Shown: positions 40,584-51,039 of the stretch, piece by piece
Position numbering within the stretch: position 1 is the first letter of the stretch
Layout of the letters: every line of letters starts with the position of its first letter
Source: Robbsia sp. KACC 23696
GTDB lineage: Bacteria; Pseudomonadota; Gammaproteobacteria; Burkholderiales; Burkholderiaceae
Assembly: GCF_039852015.1 (NCBI RefSeq)
Contig: NZ_CP156626.1
Coordinates: 1 to 64,000, forward strand
Direction of reading: 5' to 3'
DNA length: 64,000 nucleotides
Notes under the pieces: generated by a model
What the model was told of the DNA's origin: nothing
The model's input: only the letters and a program-made list of their open reading frames with translations
Databases searched by the model: none
Program-made: the position numbers and the translations under genes

Positions 40584-41453
40584 CTAGCGCCGCATCTCTT
40601 GCTGAAAAATCCTCAAACTCTCTTTTTTCGTCGCAACAAAACCCGGCGTCGATAAGGTATCGACCGTCCTGGGCCGCACTGCATCGTACGGCAACATCTC
40701 GGCGACCTGCGTCGGGCGTTTGGTGAGTAGCAGCACGTAATCGGCCAGATACACCGCTTCTTCCAGATCGTGCGACACGAGCATCATCGTCGTCCCCGTC
40801 TGCATGAACACTTCCTGCAGCTTCTCGCGGATGAACAAGGTCATCTCGAAATCCAGCGCGGAAAACGGTTCATCCAGAAATAGCACTTCCGGCCCAGGCG
40901 CGAGCGCTCGCATGATCGACGCCGTCTGCTGCTGTCCGCCCGACAACTCATACGGATAGCGCTTCAGATCGAACTTCACATCGAACGACGCCACCAGCTC
41001 CGCCATCCGACGATCCACCTCCGCCTTGCTCTTCCCCTCCAGTATCAACGGATAAGCGATGTTGTCGATCGTGCGCATCCACGGAAAGAGCGCCTCGCGA
41101 TAGTTCTGAAACACATACCCCACACGCGTATCGCGCAAGGACTTTCCATCGAACAAGATCTCGCCGCGATCGATGGGCACCAACCCGGCAATCATATTGA
41201 TCAGCGTGCTCTTGCCGCAGCCGTTTGGCCCGAATATCGAGATGATCTTGTTCTTCGGAATATCGAGATCGAAATTGTCGTACAGCGGCCATCCGGCGAA
41301 GTATTTGGTCAAGCCGCGGATGGTGATGTGCGTGCCCGCAGGGCCCGGCCGAAATGGCGGCGTCGGGACATCGGCGTACGCGGTTGGACGCATGCCGCCC
41401 CTCCCCGCATCGCGGAGCAGCGTGCCGTTCGGTTCCGTCTTTTCCAGGCTCAT
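40584..41453 (-). CDS. ABC importer ATPase, SsuB/TauB type, probable biuret/urea-derivative uptake
   Basis: This is the ATP-binding subunit of a nitrate/sulfonate/taurine-type importer (289 aa). Walker A is FGPNGCGKSTL, Q-loop VGYVFQNYREALFPW, signature YELSGGQQQTASIMRAL, Walker B VLFLDEPFSALD and switch His LVSHDLEEA. It is the last gene of a minus-strand substrate-binding protein, permease, ATPase set facing the allophanate/biuret hydrolase genes. The substrate is inferred from that neighbourhood. Confidence 0.88.
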   Translation of the reverse strand: MSLEKTEPNGTLLRDAGRGGMRPTAYADVPTPPFRPGPAGTHITIRGLTKYFAGWPLYDNFDLDIPKNKIISIFGPNGCGKSTLINMIAGLVPIDRGEILFDGKSLRDTRVGYVFQNYREALFPWMRTIDNIAYPLILEGKSKAEVDRRMAELVASFDVKFDLKRYPYELSGGQQQTASIMRALAPGPEVLFLDEPFSALDFEMTLFIREKLQEVFMQTGTTMMLVSHDLEEAVYLADYVLLLTKRPTQVAEMLPYDAVRPRTVDTLSTPGFVATKKESLRIFQQEMRR

Positions 41454-41483
41454 CGCGCTCGCCTCACTGTGCTTGCTTCATGA

Positions 41484-42347
41484 TTATCGGCCGCTCCAAT
41501 GCACTACCCGTCGCTCCAGCACCAGGAACACGATGTTCAACACATAACCCAGCATGCCCGCCGAGAGGATGGCGGCATACATGGTTTTGACATTCAGCAC
41601 TTGCTGCGCGTCGATGATCGTGTGACCCAAACCGCTTTCCGAGCCGATAAACATTTCCGCGACGATCACGATCACCAGCGCCATCGATACCGCCGAGCGC
41701 AAGCCGACGAAACTGGGCTGCAAACTCTCCCACAACAACACGTCCTTGAAAATCCGCCACCGCGATGCGCCCATCACCTTGGCCGCCATCACACGCTGTT
41801 TACGCGCATTCATCACGCCGTACGCGCTGTTGAAAATGACAATCAGCACGGCGCCGAATGCCGCAATCGCGACCTTGTTGATATCCGACGTCCCAAAAAT
41901 CAACAGGAATAAAGGAATCAATGCCGACGAAGGCGTCGAGCGGAAAAAGTCGATCAGAAACTCGACGCTCCGATACGCTCGCTCGTTACTGCCAAGCAGA
42001 ATACCGAGCGGCATCCCGATAACAGCGGCAATCGCGAACGCTTCCAATGTGCGCCCGCAGGTGATCAGGAAGTCCTGTAATAAGGCACCGCCTGCCAACC
42101 CCGTGACCAAGGCGATCAACGTGTCCTCGGGACTCGGCAGCAGGATCGCCTTGATCAGCCCGGCCCGCACGACGAGGTCCCAGATGACGAACAGCACGAT
42201 CGGACCGATGAACGGCAGCACGCGATCGATCATCGGCGGTTTGGGCGCGGCATCGGTCGAGGCGGGCGGCGTCCAGCCAGGAGGGCGCAAGACCGGTTCG
42301 GCTTGCGCCGATGACACAACGGCGTCTGGGGCAGGCACCTTGTTCAT
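41484..42347 (-). CDS. ABC importer permease, SsuC/TauC type
   Basis: The 287-aa inner-membrane permease has about six transmembrane helices after a Pro/Ala-rich cytoplasmic start. The EAA-type coupling loop is at AAKVMGASRWRIFKDVLLWESLQP. Homologues move sulfonates, taurine, nitrate or pyrimidine-like compounds. It is 3 nt from the binding-protein gene and about 30 nt from the ATPase gene, hence one operon. Confidence 0.88.
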   Translation of the reverse strand: MNKVPAPDAVVSSAQAEPVLRPPGWTPPASTDAAPKPPMIDRVLPFIGPIVLFVIWDLVVRAGLIKAILLPSPEDTLIALVTGLAGGALLQDFLITCGRTLEAFAIAAVIGMPLGILLGSNERAYRSVEFLIDFFRSTPSSALIPLFLLIFGTSDINKVAIAAFGAVLIVIFNSAYGVMNARKQRVMAAKVMGASRWRIFKDVLLWESLQPSFVGLRSAVSMALVIVIVAEMFIGSESGLGHTIIDAQQVLNVKTMYAAILSAGMLGYVLNIVFLVLERRVVHWSGR

Positions 42348-42350
42348 CGC

Positions 42351-43427
42351 TCAAGCCTTGTAGATCAGCGGACCGACGTCCACTTTCTGCGAGAATATTT
42401 TCTTCTCGGTGAACAAGTCGTAGAACTTCTGGAAGTAGGCGGCGTCGCTGGCCTTGAATTCGTCGTACATCATGTAGGCAGCCAGCGGGACTTCCTTCGT
42501 CAACGCGCCTTCGATCGCCGTATAGCCCTTCAAATATTGACGCGCCTCGTCCGGCTGTTGCCGCACCAAGGTGACGCCGCGCTTATACGCGGCGATGAAC
42601 TTGGTTGAGGCTTCGGGATTTTTCTTGATGAAGTCGCTGGTGAGCGAGGCGGCGCCACCATGCCACGGCGCCATGGGGTCACCCAGGATGTAATGCGAGA
42701 CAACCCCGGCCTCCAACACGCGCGTCGTGCCGTTCAAGCGTCCCACCGTGCCTGTCGGCTCAAGCGTATAGCAGCCGTCCACCTGCCCCGCCGCGATGGC
42801 GGCGACGTGCTGGGCAATGGGCAACTCGATGACGTTGGCACCCTTCGCGCCGGCCCGTTCGAGCATCGTCTTGGCGAGCGTGACGTTCTGGATGCCGGGG
42901 CCGCAGGCGACTTTCTTCCCCGCAAGTCCCGCGACGCTTGAGATCGTACTGGATTTCGGGACAAGGAACTCTTCGAGCACGTCCTTCGCATTGCTCGGGT
43001 TCGTACAGAAAATCTTGAACAGACCCGGCTGAGCGATCGCGCCGATCGCCAAATTCGCCGTGCCCACACCGTTTGCACTGCCATCGCCGCGCCCCGACAA
43101 CATCGCTTCCATCACCTGCTGCGCACCGGCAAAACGCAGCGGCTCGACGTCCAACCCTGCGTCTTTGAAATACCCCTTTTCGACTGCCGCGAAAAACGGC
43201 AGGCCCGCGGCTACCGGCCAGTAACCAATGCGGATCTTCGGCATGCTTTGCGCACGCACGATCGCCGGCGCAGCCAGCGCACCCAATGTCGCCGCGCCCG
43301 TCAGCAGAAGGCGGCGGCGCGTCGGGTTGCTGATCTCGGAAGCAGTCGTTCCAATAGGGGCGTCTGATGACGCGGTCAGGGATTCAGCGGAGTGTGCGGC
43401 AGGAGCGGAGGACGGAGAGCGACGCAT
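42351..43427 (-). CDS. ABC importer substrate-binding protein, NMT1/SsuA-like, Tat-type signal
   Basis: This periplasmic binding protein determines what the importer takes up. Start ATG 43427 (MRRSPSSAPAAHS) is used because the frame further upstream would run through the divergent promoter. The export signal TRRRLLLTGAATLGALAAPAIVRAQ has a twin-arginine look, although the motif is not perfect. The NMT1/SsuA fold begins PKIRIGYWPVAAGLPFFAAVEKG and includes GLAGKKVACGPGIQNVTLAK. It is transcribed away from the allophanate hydrolase gene, and candidate operators lie between them. Biuret or related ureides are the likely ligands (inference). Confidence 0.88.
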   Translation of the reverse strand: MRRSPSSAPAAHSAESLTASSDAPIGTTASEISNPTRRRLLLTGAATLGALAAPAIVRAQSMPKIRIGYWPVAAGLPFFAAVEKGYFKDAGLDVEPLRFAGAQQVMEAMLSGRGDGSANGVGTANLAIGAIAQPGLFKIFCTNPSNAKDVLEEFLVPKSSTISSVAGLAGKKVACGPGIQNVTLAKTMLERAGAKGANVIELPIAQHVAAIAAGQVDGCYTLEPTGTVGRLNGTTRVLEAGVVSHYILGDPMAPWHGGAASLTSDFIKKNPEASTKFIAAYKRGVTLVRQQPDEARQYLKGYTAIEGALTKEVPLAAYMMYDEFKASDAAYFQKFYDLFTEKKIFSQKVDVGPLIYKA

Positions 43428-43491
43428 TGCAGACTCCAAGTGGTCGATGGAACATCTTCTTTTTCGCATACTAATCGGACAAAAATACAAA

Positions 43492-43503
43492 CTTGTGTAC
43501 AAG
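43492..43503. promoter_or_regulatory. Candidate GntR operator, site 1
   Basis: CTTGTGTACAAG has CTTGT and ACAAG as inverted half-sites, a pattern common for FadR-type GntR regulators. A GntR/FCD gene closes the operon. The site lies midway in the 152-bp divergent promoter between the transporter and allophanate hydrolase genes, within the longer repeat ACAAACTTGTGTACAAGAT. Confidence 0.6.
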
Positions 43504-43558
43504 ATAGAAAAATTCTCGACAGGGTATTTTTGACGATTGAAGCTGTTCTCAATCCAAA

Positions 43559-43570
43559 CTTGTATGCAAG
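43559..43570. promoter_or_regulatory. Candidate GntR operator, site 2
   Basis: CTTGTATGCAAG repeats site 1 67 bases downstream with two differences (context CAAACTTGTATGCAAGAC), keeping CTTG/CAAG symmetry. It lies 9 bases before the allophanate hydrolase ATG, overlapping where a ribosome site would be, so binding here could block initiation. Confidence 0.55.
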
Positions 43571-43579
43571 ACGGAATCC

Positions 43580-45505
43580 ATGGCCACCGTTTCTGCTTCC
43601 CCTTCCGCCGACGCGGCACTGCCTTTTACGATCTCCGGCATCCTGTCCGCCTACCGCCTCGGGCAATTGACGCCCAGCGACATCGTGCGCGCGACGCTGG
43701 CTCGCATCGACGCGTTTGATCGGGACGAGGTTTGGATCGCGCGCTTTGCGCCGTCGATTCTGTTAGATCGGGCAGCGGCATTGGACGCCTTGCTCACAGA
43801 ACATGGCGCGGCAATTCTGGAACGCATGCCGCTGTTCGGCATTCCCTTCGCCGTAAAGGACAATATCGACGTGGCGGAGCTGCAAACCACGGCCGGCTGC
43901 CCGCCCTTTGCGTACGAACCGGCCGGATCCGCTTTCGCGGTGCAATGCCTGCTGAACAGTGGCGCGATCGCGATCGGCAAAACGAACCTCGATCAATTCG
44001 CCACCGGCCTGGTAGGTACCCGCTCGCCCTACGGCGCGGTCCGCAATACCTTCGCGCCGGAACGCGTCTCGGGCGGCTCGAGCTCAGGTTCCGCCGTGGC
44101 GGTGGCGGGACGGTGCGTCGCTTTCTCGCTGGGCACCGATACGGCAGGCTCCGGGCGCGTGCCGGCCGGCTTCAATGGCCTGGTCGGGCTGAAGCCATCG
44201 CTCGGGCTGGTGAGCAAGGCGGGCGTGGTGCCGGCCTGCCGAACACTCGATACGATTTCGATCTTCGCCCATGACGTCGACGACGCCTGGCGCGTGCTGA
44301 CCCAGATGGCCCGCTTCGATGAGAACGATGCCTACGCACGGCGCGTGACGCCGCTGGGCCTTCCTCACGCCCCGCTCCGTCTGGGCGTGCCGGACACGCT
44401 CGCATTCTATGGCGACACGCACGCGGAAGCCGCCTTCGCCAACACGCGCACCGCGATCCTGGATACGCTCGGGTGTGCCGCCGAAACGATCCCCTTCGCG
44501 CCACTGGCCCGCGTCTCGGCGTTGCTTTATGACGGACCCTGGGTGGCGGAAAGACGGGCCGCAGTAGGCGCGTTCTTCGATCAGTCACATGACGCTATCG
44601 ATCCGACCGTCGCAAAAGTCATCGCCAAGGCCGACAACTTCAGCGCGGTAGATGCGTTCAACGGCCTCTACGAATTGGCCGAACTACGTCGCTCTGCGGA
44701 AGCCCTTTTTGAGACAATCGATGTCTTACTCGTGCCGACAACGCCGACGCATCCGTTGATCGCCGATGTCCAAGCCGATCCGATCGCACTGAACAGCCAG
44801 CTTGGCTATTACACGAACTTCGTCAATCTGCTGGATCTGGCCGCGCTGTCGGTGCCCTGCCTCGCGCGCGACGATGGCTTGCCCGCAGGCGTGACCCTGA
44901 TCGCGCCGAGCGGCGCGGATCGACGCCTCGCCGTACTCGGCGCGCAAATCCAGGCCTCGTTCGCAGGGCGCGCATCGCGCCACGCCGCCGCCCTCACGAC
45001 GCAGGGCATTGCGGCTACCGCGGACGCTTTCTCTCCAAACGAGATGCCGCTACCTTTTCAGGAGCCAACGGTCGCACTCGCCGTCGTCGGGGCGCATCTA
45101 CGCGGACAGCCGCTGAACTGGCAACTGCAAGAGGCCGGCGCACGCTTTATCAAGACAGCACATACGGCGCCGATCTACCGTCTCTACGCGCTGCGCAATA
45201 CCGTACCGATGAAACCCGGCCTGATGCGAGTCGATGCGGCAAACAGCGCCGCACCCGCAGGACAAGCCATCGAGGTGGAAGTCTGGGAAGTGCCCCTGCG
45301 CACCTTCGGCAAGTTCGTCATGGACGTTCCGGCGCCGCTCGGCATCGGCACCGTGCAATTACAAGATGCCGTACAGATCGGCGATACGCCAGCCAGCAAT
45401 ACGGTGAAAGGCTTCATCTGCGAAGCGGCGGCACTAAGCGGGGATCCAGCCATCACGCCCGACATCACGTCATTCGTCGGATGGCGTGCCTATCTACAAA
45501 GCTAG
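43580..45505 (+). CDS. atzF: Allophanate hydrolase
   Basis: AtzF splits allophanate into ammonia and carbon dioxide, the last step of biuret and cyanurate breakdown. The 641-aa protein has an amidase-signature domain (about 15-470) with the Ser-cisSer-Lys set: Lys in AVKDN near 93, [13 protein letters not shown] near 165, and nucleophile Ser in [13 protein letters not shown] near 190. A C-terminal domain (about 490-635, [20 protein letters not shown]) corresponds to the allophanate hydrolase C-domain, which handles a decarboxylation step. Unlike urea amidolyase there is no biotin carboxylase part. It is 10 nt from biuH and divergent from the importer genes. Confidence 0.93.
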   Translation: MATVSASPSADAALPFTISGILSAYRLGQLTPSDIVRATLARIDAFDRDEVWIARFAPSILLDRAAALDALLTEHGAAILERMPLFGIPFAVKDNIDVAELQTTAGCPPFAYEPAGSAFAVQCLLNSGAIAIGKTNLDQFATGLVGTRSPYGAVRNTFAPERVSGGSSSGSAVAVAGRCVAFSLGTDTAGSGRVPAGFNGLVGLKPSLGLVSKAGVVPACRTLDTISIFAHDVDDAWRVLTQMARFDENDAYARRVTPLGLPHAPLRLGVPDTLAFYGDTHAEAAFANTRTAILDTLGCAAETIPFAPLARVSALLYDGPWVAERRAAVGAFFDQSHDAIDPTVAKVIAKADNFSAVDAFNGLYELAELRRSAEALFETIDVLLVPTTPTHPLIADVQADPIALNSQLGYYTNFVNLLDLAALSVPCLARDDGLPAGVTLIAPSGADRRLAVLGAQIQASFAGRASRHAAALTTQGIAATADAFSPNEMPLPFQEPTVALAVVGAHLRGQPLNWQLQEAGARFIKTAHTAPIYRLYALRNTVPMKPGLMRVDAANSAAPAGQAIEVEVWEVPLRTFGKFVMDVPAPLGIGTVQLQDAVQIGDTPASNTVKGFICEAAALSGDPAITPDITSFVGWRAYLQS

Positions 45506-45515
45506 AGCGTTCACC

Positions 45516-46208
45516 ATGAAGCAGTTCATCGCAGCGAAGCCTTATCCCTGGCCTTACGATGGCGATCTCCGTCCGAACAATACGGCGCTGGTCATCATCG
45601 ACATGCAAACGGATTTCTGCGGCCATGGCGGATACGTCGATAAGATGGGCTATGACCTGCGTTTGACGCGCGCGCCGATCGCACCGATCTCCGCCGTTCT
45701 AGATGCGATGCGCCCTCTCGGTTATACGATCATTCATACGCGCGAAGGGCATCGTCCCGATCTGTCGGACCTGCCGGCCAATAAGCGCTGGCGAAGCCGC
45801 GCAGCCGGGACCGATGGCGTGGGTATCGGCGATGATGGGCCCTGCGGCAGGATCCTCGTGCGTGGCGAGCCTGGCTGGCAGATCATCGACGAACTCGCGC
45901 CGCTTCCCGGCGAGGTCATCATCGACAAGCCGGGCAAAGGTTCGTTCTACGCGACGGATCTCGAATTGATTCTGCGCACGCGCGGCATCGCCAACCTGAT
46001 CCTGACCGGCATCACCACCGATGTGTGCGTGCATACGACGATGCGGGAAGCCAACGATCGCGGCTTCGAATGCACCGTGCTCGCCGATTGCTGCGGCGCG
46101 ACCGATGTCGACAATCACGACGCCGCCCTGAAGATGATCCAGATGCAAGGTGGCGTGTTCGGCACTGTGTCGGACTCGCAGGCCTTGCTGGCAACCCTGG
46201 CTGCGTGA
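45516..46208 (+). CDS. biuH: Biuret amidohydrolase
   Basis: BiuH hydrolyses biuret to allophanate and ammonia, feeding AtzF encoded just upstream. It is an isochorismatase-fold cysteine hydrolase of 230 aa. The triad is Asp29 ([11 protein letters not shown]), Lys138 ([10 protein letters not shown]) and Cys171 ([11 protein letters not shown]). The N-terminus [18 protein letters not shown] is characteristic of biuret hydrolases as I remember them. ATG 45516 lies 10 nt after the atzF stop; an upstream frame inside atzF is ignored. Confidence 0.9.
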   Translation: MKQFIAAKPYPWPYDGDLRPNNTALVIIDMQTDFCGHGGYVDKMGYDLRLTRAPIAPISAVLDAMRPLGYTIIHTREGHRPDLSDLPANKRWRSRAAGTDGVGIGDDGPCGRILVRGEPGWQIIDELAPLPGEVIIDKPGKGSFYATDLELILRTRGIANLILTGITTDVCVHTTMREANDRGFECTVLADCCGATDVDNHDAALKMIQMQGGVFGTVSDSQALLATLAA

Positions 46209-46285
46209 TTCGGCGCCAGGCGTGTGGCGCGATATTATCGAGATGACCGCATCCGCGACGAACCGACTCTAGCGAGCAACCGATC

Positions 46286-46951
46286 ATGACGACATGCACT
46301 ATCGCGGCACTACCGGGACCGTTCGAATTCGACACGGCGACCACCGCTTTGGTGATCATCGATATGCAGCGCGACTTTATCGAGCCCGGCGGCTTTGGTG
46401 CGGCCTTGGGCAACGATGTCACGCAGTTGTCGAACATCGTTCCGACCGTCCAGGCCCTGCTGGCGTGGGCGCGCGGCCTGGGCATCCTGGTGGTTCACAC
46501 GCGCGAATCGCATGCACCCGACCTGTCGGATTGTCCGGACGCCAAGCGACTCCGCGGCGAACCCAATATTCGCATCGGCGATCCTGGCCCGATGGGGCGG
46601 ATCCTGATTCGGGGCGAACCGGGCAATGCTATCATCGCCGAACTCGCGCCGGTCGCCGGCGAGATTGTCATCGACAAGCCGGGCAAGGGCGCGTTTTACG
46701 CCACCCGGCTAGGCGAAAATCTGGCAGAACGCAGCATTACGCACCTGCTGTTCGCCGGTGTCACGACGGAGGTTTGCGTGCAGACGTCGATGCGCGAGGC
46801 GAACGATCGCGGCTATGCATGCCTGCTGGTGACGGACGCCACGGCCAGCTATTTCCCGGCCTTCTGGCAATCGACAGTAGACATGCTGGCCTCGCAAGGC
46901 GGGATCATCGGTTGGACCGCGCCCTTCGCGGCCGTACGCGGGGCCGATTGA
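46286..46951 (+). CDS. trtA: Isochorismatase-family amidohydrolase, candidate triuret hydrolase
   Basis: This is a paralogue of the adjacent biuret hydrolase, 221 aa, with the same triad spacing: Asp26 ([11 protein letters not shown]), Lys131 ([10 protein letters not shown]) and Cys164 ([11 protein letters not shown]). The shared loops [16 protein letters not shown] and [10 protein letters not shown] match BiuH-type enzymes. Triuret hydrolases (TrtA), which give carboxybiuret and then biuret, belong to this clade and are found next to biuH in Herbaspirillum-type clusters. A second ureide substrate is possible, so the symbol is provisional. Confidence 0.6.
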   Translation: MTTCTIAALPGPFEFDTATTALVIIDMQRDFIEPGGFGAALGNDVTQLSNIVPTVQALLAWARGLGILVVHTRESHAPDLSDCPDAKRLRGEPNIRIGDPGPMGRILIRGEPGNAIIAELAPVAGEIVIDKPGKGAFYATRLGENLAERSITHLLFAGVTTEVCVQTSMREANDRGYACLLVTDATASYFPAFWQSTVDMLASQGGIIGWTAPFAAVRGAD

Positions 46952-47036
46952 CGCGATCGCCTGGAAGCGGGGCCGAACATGGCACCGTCTGGATGCTTGA
47001 CCGTTTTGCTGCCGGTATAGAGAAGAGAATCGCACG

Positions 47037-47795
47037 ATGAATGACAATTCGAAGGCGTCGGATGCGTCTGACGAGTTGCCCGCGCCAGGCAAGACAACGA
47101 GCCTCAGGAATGCGGCGAACCCGCTTGCCGAACAGGTCTATCAAAAGCTGAAGGACGATATCTTCAGTTTTCGCCTCTTCCCCGGCGACCGCTTCTCTGA
47201 AAGCGATATCGCACAGCACTACGGCGTTTCTCGTACGCCGATGCGTGACGGCTTGTTCCGTCTGCAACGCGAAGGCTATCTCGAAGTAGGATTTCGTCGT
47301 GGCTGGAAAGTCGCGCCGATCAATTTCGAACAGCTCGACCAGCTCTACGATCTACGCATCGTGCTGGAAACGGCGGCGCTGGAGCGCATGACGTCGGCAA
47401 GCGAGACGGCGCGTCAGGTGATCGATGCATTGAAAAAGGTCTGGTGCGTGCCGGCGGAGGCGCGCGAGGGTGACCCGGTGACGATGTTCGCGATGGATGA
47501 GCATTTCCATCGGCAGTTGATCGTGTCGACAGGCAATGCCGAGATGCTGCGCGTCCATAACGATATCACCGAGCGTATCCGCATCGTGCGGCGCCTGGAC
47601 TTCCTGAAGCAGCATCGCACGACGGCGACGTATGACGAGCACGCGAAGATGTTAAACCTGATCTCGCGGAATCGGCTAACCGAGGCGGTGATTCTGCTCC
47701 GCTCTCATGTCACCCAGAGCAAGCTCGAGGTCCGCAAGATTACGCTATCGATGCTGACCGATGCGCGCGAGAGCAAGCAACCGTTCGTGAACTAA
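47037..47795 (+). CDS. GntR-family regulator with FCD domain
   Basis: This is the transcription regulator of the biuret/triuret locus. The winged-helix domain is at about 20-90 (NPLAEQVYQKLKDDIFSFRL then SESDIAQHYGVSRTPMRDGL). The FCD ligand domain is at about 100-240, with metal-site type residues (DEHFHRQLI, NDITERIRIVRRLDF). It sits 85 nt behind the second hydrolase gene, in the same direction, 252 aa. Two CTTGT/ACAAG-like palindromes in the divergent promoter are the likely targets. Confidence 0.88.
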   Translation: MNDNSKASDASDELPAPGKTTSLRNAANPLAEQVYQKLKDDIFSFRLFPGDRFSESDIAQHYGVSRTPMRDGLFRLQREGYLEVGFRRGWKVAPINFEQLDQLYDLRIVLETAALERMTSASETARQVIDALKKVWCVPAEAREGDPVTMFAMDEHFHRQLIVSTGNAEMLRVHNDITERIRIVRRLDFLKQHRTTATYDEHAKMLNLISRNRLTEAVILLRSHVTQSKLEVRKITLSMLTDARESKQPFVN

Positions 47796-47845
47796 GCTTG
47801 TCTCGATAAAGGTGCGCGTGGCGCCTCGATCGCCGTATCCCGAAT

Positions 47846-48685
47846 TTAAAACGCCAGGCCGACACCCGCTCGCAGCGTCTGGTTCGTCGTGCTCGAAGAC
47901 GGCTCATACACCAAGCCATCCACGACGTTCGACGCGCCGTATTTGAAATGGCTGATCTGGTAGGCCGCATTGACGTGGACGTGGCGCGTGATAGCGTAAT
48001 CCATGCCGAGCGACCCCATCTCCGTCAGATCAGACCCGAGCTTGAACTTGCCGGACACATTATCGGCATTCATCGTGGCTGCGAACGTGCCGCCAACTTG
48101 CCCTTCGATACTGAAGACCAACTTAGGCGTCGCAGCCCATTGGCCGATCAAACCAACTCCGGCGCTATGGTGGCGATAATGCTCGTCATAGCCGAAGACC
48201 TTGTCCGTCGAATCACGTAGCCATTGGTGATAGCCGTAATACGCGTAGTAAATGACCTGACCGGTCGGCGTGAACGGAAACGCCTTACCCACCTTCACAT
48301 TGATATCGGTCGAATAGACCCGCGTACCCGCCTCGTACGGAATGGTGGCGCCGGTGAAAACGTTTTGCAACGCGCCGTCATAGTCCGTACGGCCTTTGGA
48401 ATAGGCAAAGCTTGCGCTTAGGTACACGTCTTGAATCCCGAGCATATCGCGCTGTACCGAGACCGTTCCTTGGTAAGAACCTTGGTATCCCGTTTCCGAA
48501 TCCAGCGTCTGGTTTCGCGCCGATTCTTTGTAATTCGTATATTGGCCGCCCGCCGATGCCGTTAATTGGGTGTTTACACTTTGAAAGATATTGTCGGCAT
48601 GCGCAGTAACAACAGCGCCCAAGCCTATCGATGCAAACAGGCAAGAGAGCCCACGACGCAATTGACTTTCACGCTTACGGGTCAT
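47846..48685 (-). CDS. Outer-membrane beta-barrel protein, unrecognised
   Basis: After a signal peptide (RRGLSCLFASIGLGAVVTAHA), the 279-aa protein shows alternating amphipathic strands rich in Tyr, Gly and Thr (QGTVSVQRDMLGIQDVYLSASFAYS, YYAYYGYHQWL). It ends in RAGVGLAF, the C-terminal aromatic that marks outer-membrane barrels. An autotransporter- or OmpA-like 8-12 strand barrel is plausible. Start ATG 48685 (MTRKRESQLRRGL) is preferred to ATG 48751, which would add a non-conserved N-terminal extension. It converges on the regulator gene. Confidence 0.7.
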   Translation of the reverse strand: MTRKRESQLRRGLSCLFASIGLGAVVTAHADNIFQSVNTQLTASAGGQYTNYKESARNQTLDSETGYQGSYQGTVSVQRDMLGIQDVYLSASFAYSKGRTDYDGALQNVFTGATIPYEAGTRVYSTDINVKVGKAFPFTPTGQVIYYAYYGYHQWLRDSTDKVFGYDEHYRHHSAGVGLIGQWAATPKLVFSIEGQVGGTFAATMNADNVSGKFKLGSDLTEMGSLGMDYAITRHVHVNAAYQISHFKYGASNVVDGLVYEPSSSTTNQTLRAGVGLAF

Positions 48686-49127
48686 TCGGATCGCAGAAAA
48701 AAAGCTTTCAGGCAGCAGCGACGACTTGGCAAGACGAGCACAGGAAACCATGGAATTCGATGAAGGGTCTGCGGTTGAACGTGCTGCGTAGCATAAACGA
48801 GAACAGTAAGAATTTGTAACGGAAAATTTTCTCGCAATTGAAACAGTCGTTTTGAAACGTCACCCGATACAGAAAAGTATGGTTGCAGCACGACAATCAA
48901 TCAGACGCGTATCGGCCGCCTTGACCCGAAATCGATCGCACTATTGCGCGCGCTCGTCGGTCGCTTCCTCGCCGTGATGGGCCGCCCGGGCAAGGGCTAT
49001 TCAGGTCATACAAATGACGTAACAAACGTCTGAATTCAAGGGTTTACGACTATGCAATTAGCCCTCAAGAAAGCGCGATGTAAGCCCGTTTACATGGGAA
49101 ATACCCTGCCCCCGGAGTCGCCTCGCG
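48686..49127. other. Divergent intergenic region
   Basis: About 440 bases lie between the barrel protein and the chemoreceptor gene. AT-rich patches occur at 48800-48850 (AAGAATTTGTAACGGAAAATTTTC), probably the barrel promoter, and near 49020-49060. No gene or repeat was found. Confidence 0.4.
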
Positions 49128-50663
49128 ATGAAGACCTCTACGAAATTACTGTCGCTTGTAGGCACCGCCCTGATCGGCGTGGCCGCTATCGCCGGCATCG
49201 CGCTGTATTTCCTCAATGCGTCGCTGCTTGACGGCCGTCGCGCGGAGGTCGTGAACCTGCTGAAGAAGGCCGAGCACATCGTTCAGTATTATCACGACCA
49301 ACAAACCAATGGCACCCTGACGAAGGAAGCAGCGCAGGCCGCGGCGGTGCAGGCCTTGAACCTGGCCAATCCCGATCGCGTCAGCTATTACTGGGCGACC
49401 GACAGCGGGGGCGTCAACATCGTTCACCCGAACGGGGATCTCATCGGCAAGAAACTGGCGGGAAATCAAACCACCAGCGGCATGAGCGATGTGGATGCCT
49501 ATCGCCAGGGCCTGGCGGCCAGTCACTTCGCGATGATCGACCTGCTGGTGAAGCGCAGCGCCGACTCGCCCGCCGTGCCGAAGCTGCAAGGCGTGTTCGA
49601 AGTGCCGGATTGGCAGTGGCGCGTGGGGACCGGCTTCTTTTATGACGATATCAATACCGCTTTCTGGCGCGTCGCGCGCGTGTTGATCGGCTTGTCCGCT
49701 GCGCTGTTTGTCGCCGTGGCCGTCATCGCGTGGGCGATCACCCGCAGCGTCCAGAAAACGCTCGGCGGCGAGCCGAACGAAGCAGCCCAATTCGCGACAC
49801 AAATCGCCGCGGGCAACCTTGCCGCCGACGTGCATCTCGGCGAGGGCGACCAAAGCAGCTTGATGTATGCACTGCATGGCATGCGCGGGCGTCTGCGCGG
49901 TTTGGTGGAGGAGATCAAGCACGCGACCGATTCGATCGCAACAGGCTCGAACGAAATCGCGCAAGGTAATACCGATTTGTCGCAACGTACCGAGGAACAG
50001 GCCGCCTCGCTGCAGGAAACGGCGTCGAGCATGGAGCAACTGACGGCGACGGTGAAAATGAATGCCGACAACGCGCAGCAGGCCAGCCGTCTGGCGGCGG
50101 AAGCGTCGAGCGCGACGTCACGCGGCGGCGAAGCGGTGGATCAGGTCATCGGCACGATGCGCAATATCTCGGAACAATCGCAGAAAATCGGCAGCATCAT
50201 CTCCGTGATCGAAGGCATCGCGTTCCAGACCAATATCCTGGCATTGAACGCCGCGGTGGAAGCGGCGCGCGCGGGCGAGGAAGGCCGTGGCTTCGCCGTG
50301 GTCGCAGGCGAAGTGCGCACCCTGGCGCAACGCAGCGCCAGTGCCGCGAAGGACATCAAGGACCTGATCGGTCAGTCGATCGCCCGCGTCGATCAAGGCA
50401 CCGGTCAAGTCGAAGTGGCCGGCGAACGGATGACGGAAATCGTGCAATCGATCCGCCGCGTCAGCGACATCATGAACGAGATCGCCGCGGCATCGTCGGA
50501 ACAGAGCAATGGCATCGAGCAGGTGAATCTCGCCGTCTCGCAAATGGACGAGGTCACGCAGCAGAACGCCGCGCTGGTCGAAGAAGCCGCAGCAGCAGCC
50601 GCATCGCTCGATCAACAGGCCGATCGCCTCCGCGATACGGTCGGCGTGTTCCGCCTGGCCTGA
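49128..50663 (+). CDS. Methyl-accepting chemotaxis protein with single Cache-type sensor
   Basis: This inner-membrane chemoreceptor has 511 aa: TM1 at about 8-30 ([20 protein letters not shown]), a periplasmic sCache_2-like ligand domain at about 32-180 ([35 protein letters not shown]), TM2 at about 185-207, HAMP, then the coiled-coil signalling domain. The conserved hairpin tip is [20 protein letters not shown]. The tail ends VFRLA without a CheR/CheB tethering pentapeptide. The ligand is unknown; small carboxylates are common for this sensor type. No che genes are nearby. Confidence 0.93.
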   Translation: MKTSTKLLSLVGTALIGVAAIAGIALYFLNASLLDGRRAEVVNLLKKAEHIVQYYHDQQTNGTLTKEAAQAAAVQALNLANPDRVSYYWATDSGGVNIVHPNGDLIGKKLAGNQTTSGMSDVDAYRQGLAASHFAMIDLLVKRSADSPAVPKLQGVFEVPDWQWRVGTGFFYDDINTAFWRVARVLIGLSAALFVAVAVIAWAITRSVQKTLGGEPNEAAQFATQIAAGNLAADVHLGEGDQSSLMYALHGMRGRLRGLVEEIKHATDSIATGSNEIAQGNTDLSQRTEEQAASLQETASSMEQLTATVKMNADNAQQASRLAAEASSATSRGGEAVDQVIGTMRNISEQSQKIGSIISVIEGIAFQTNILALNAAVEAARAGEEGRGFAVVAGEVRTLAQRSASAAKDIKDLIGQSIARVDQGTGQVEVAGERMTEIVQSIRRVSDIMNEIAAASSEQSNGIEQVNLAVSQMDEVTQQNAALVEEAAAAAASLDQQADRLRDTVGVFRLA

Positions 50664-51039
50664 GCGTCGTCATCGCCGGGCGCCGTCGACGGCTGTTCGA
50701 TTGCGCAAATCGGCGAACCACCTCCCCGCGCGTGTTACTGAAGCGACGGTCGATACGCACGGTTTTCAGCACCATTGCGTCGCTCGCCATCAAAGGGGCG
50801 GCGACTTTCTGTCGAGCACGACCTCCGCTGTCGGGACAATGATGGCGCTCGCCTACGGCTATCTAGATTGGGCATCCCGGCCCGTATAGCGCTATCGACG
50901 CGTGCGCTGCGCGAAGCGGGCTTTCCCACTGCGACGCCTGCTATCGGCGCGCGAAGCAGCTTCCGCGTCGGCGGCTCGCTTCCCGCTAATCTCTGGCCAA
51001 CGCCCCCCCTTCGGTGGCACCTTCCTGGGAGATAGCCAA
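50664..51039. other. Intergenic region
   Basis: 376 bases between the chemoreceptor and the DUF3597 gene contain overlapping frames on both strands, none with a ribosome site or family resemblance. No terminator hairpin was convincing. Confidence 0.35.
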
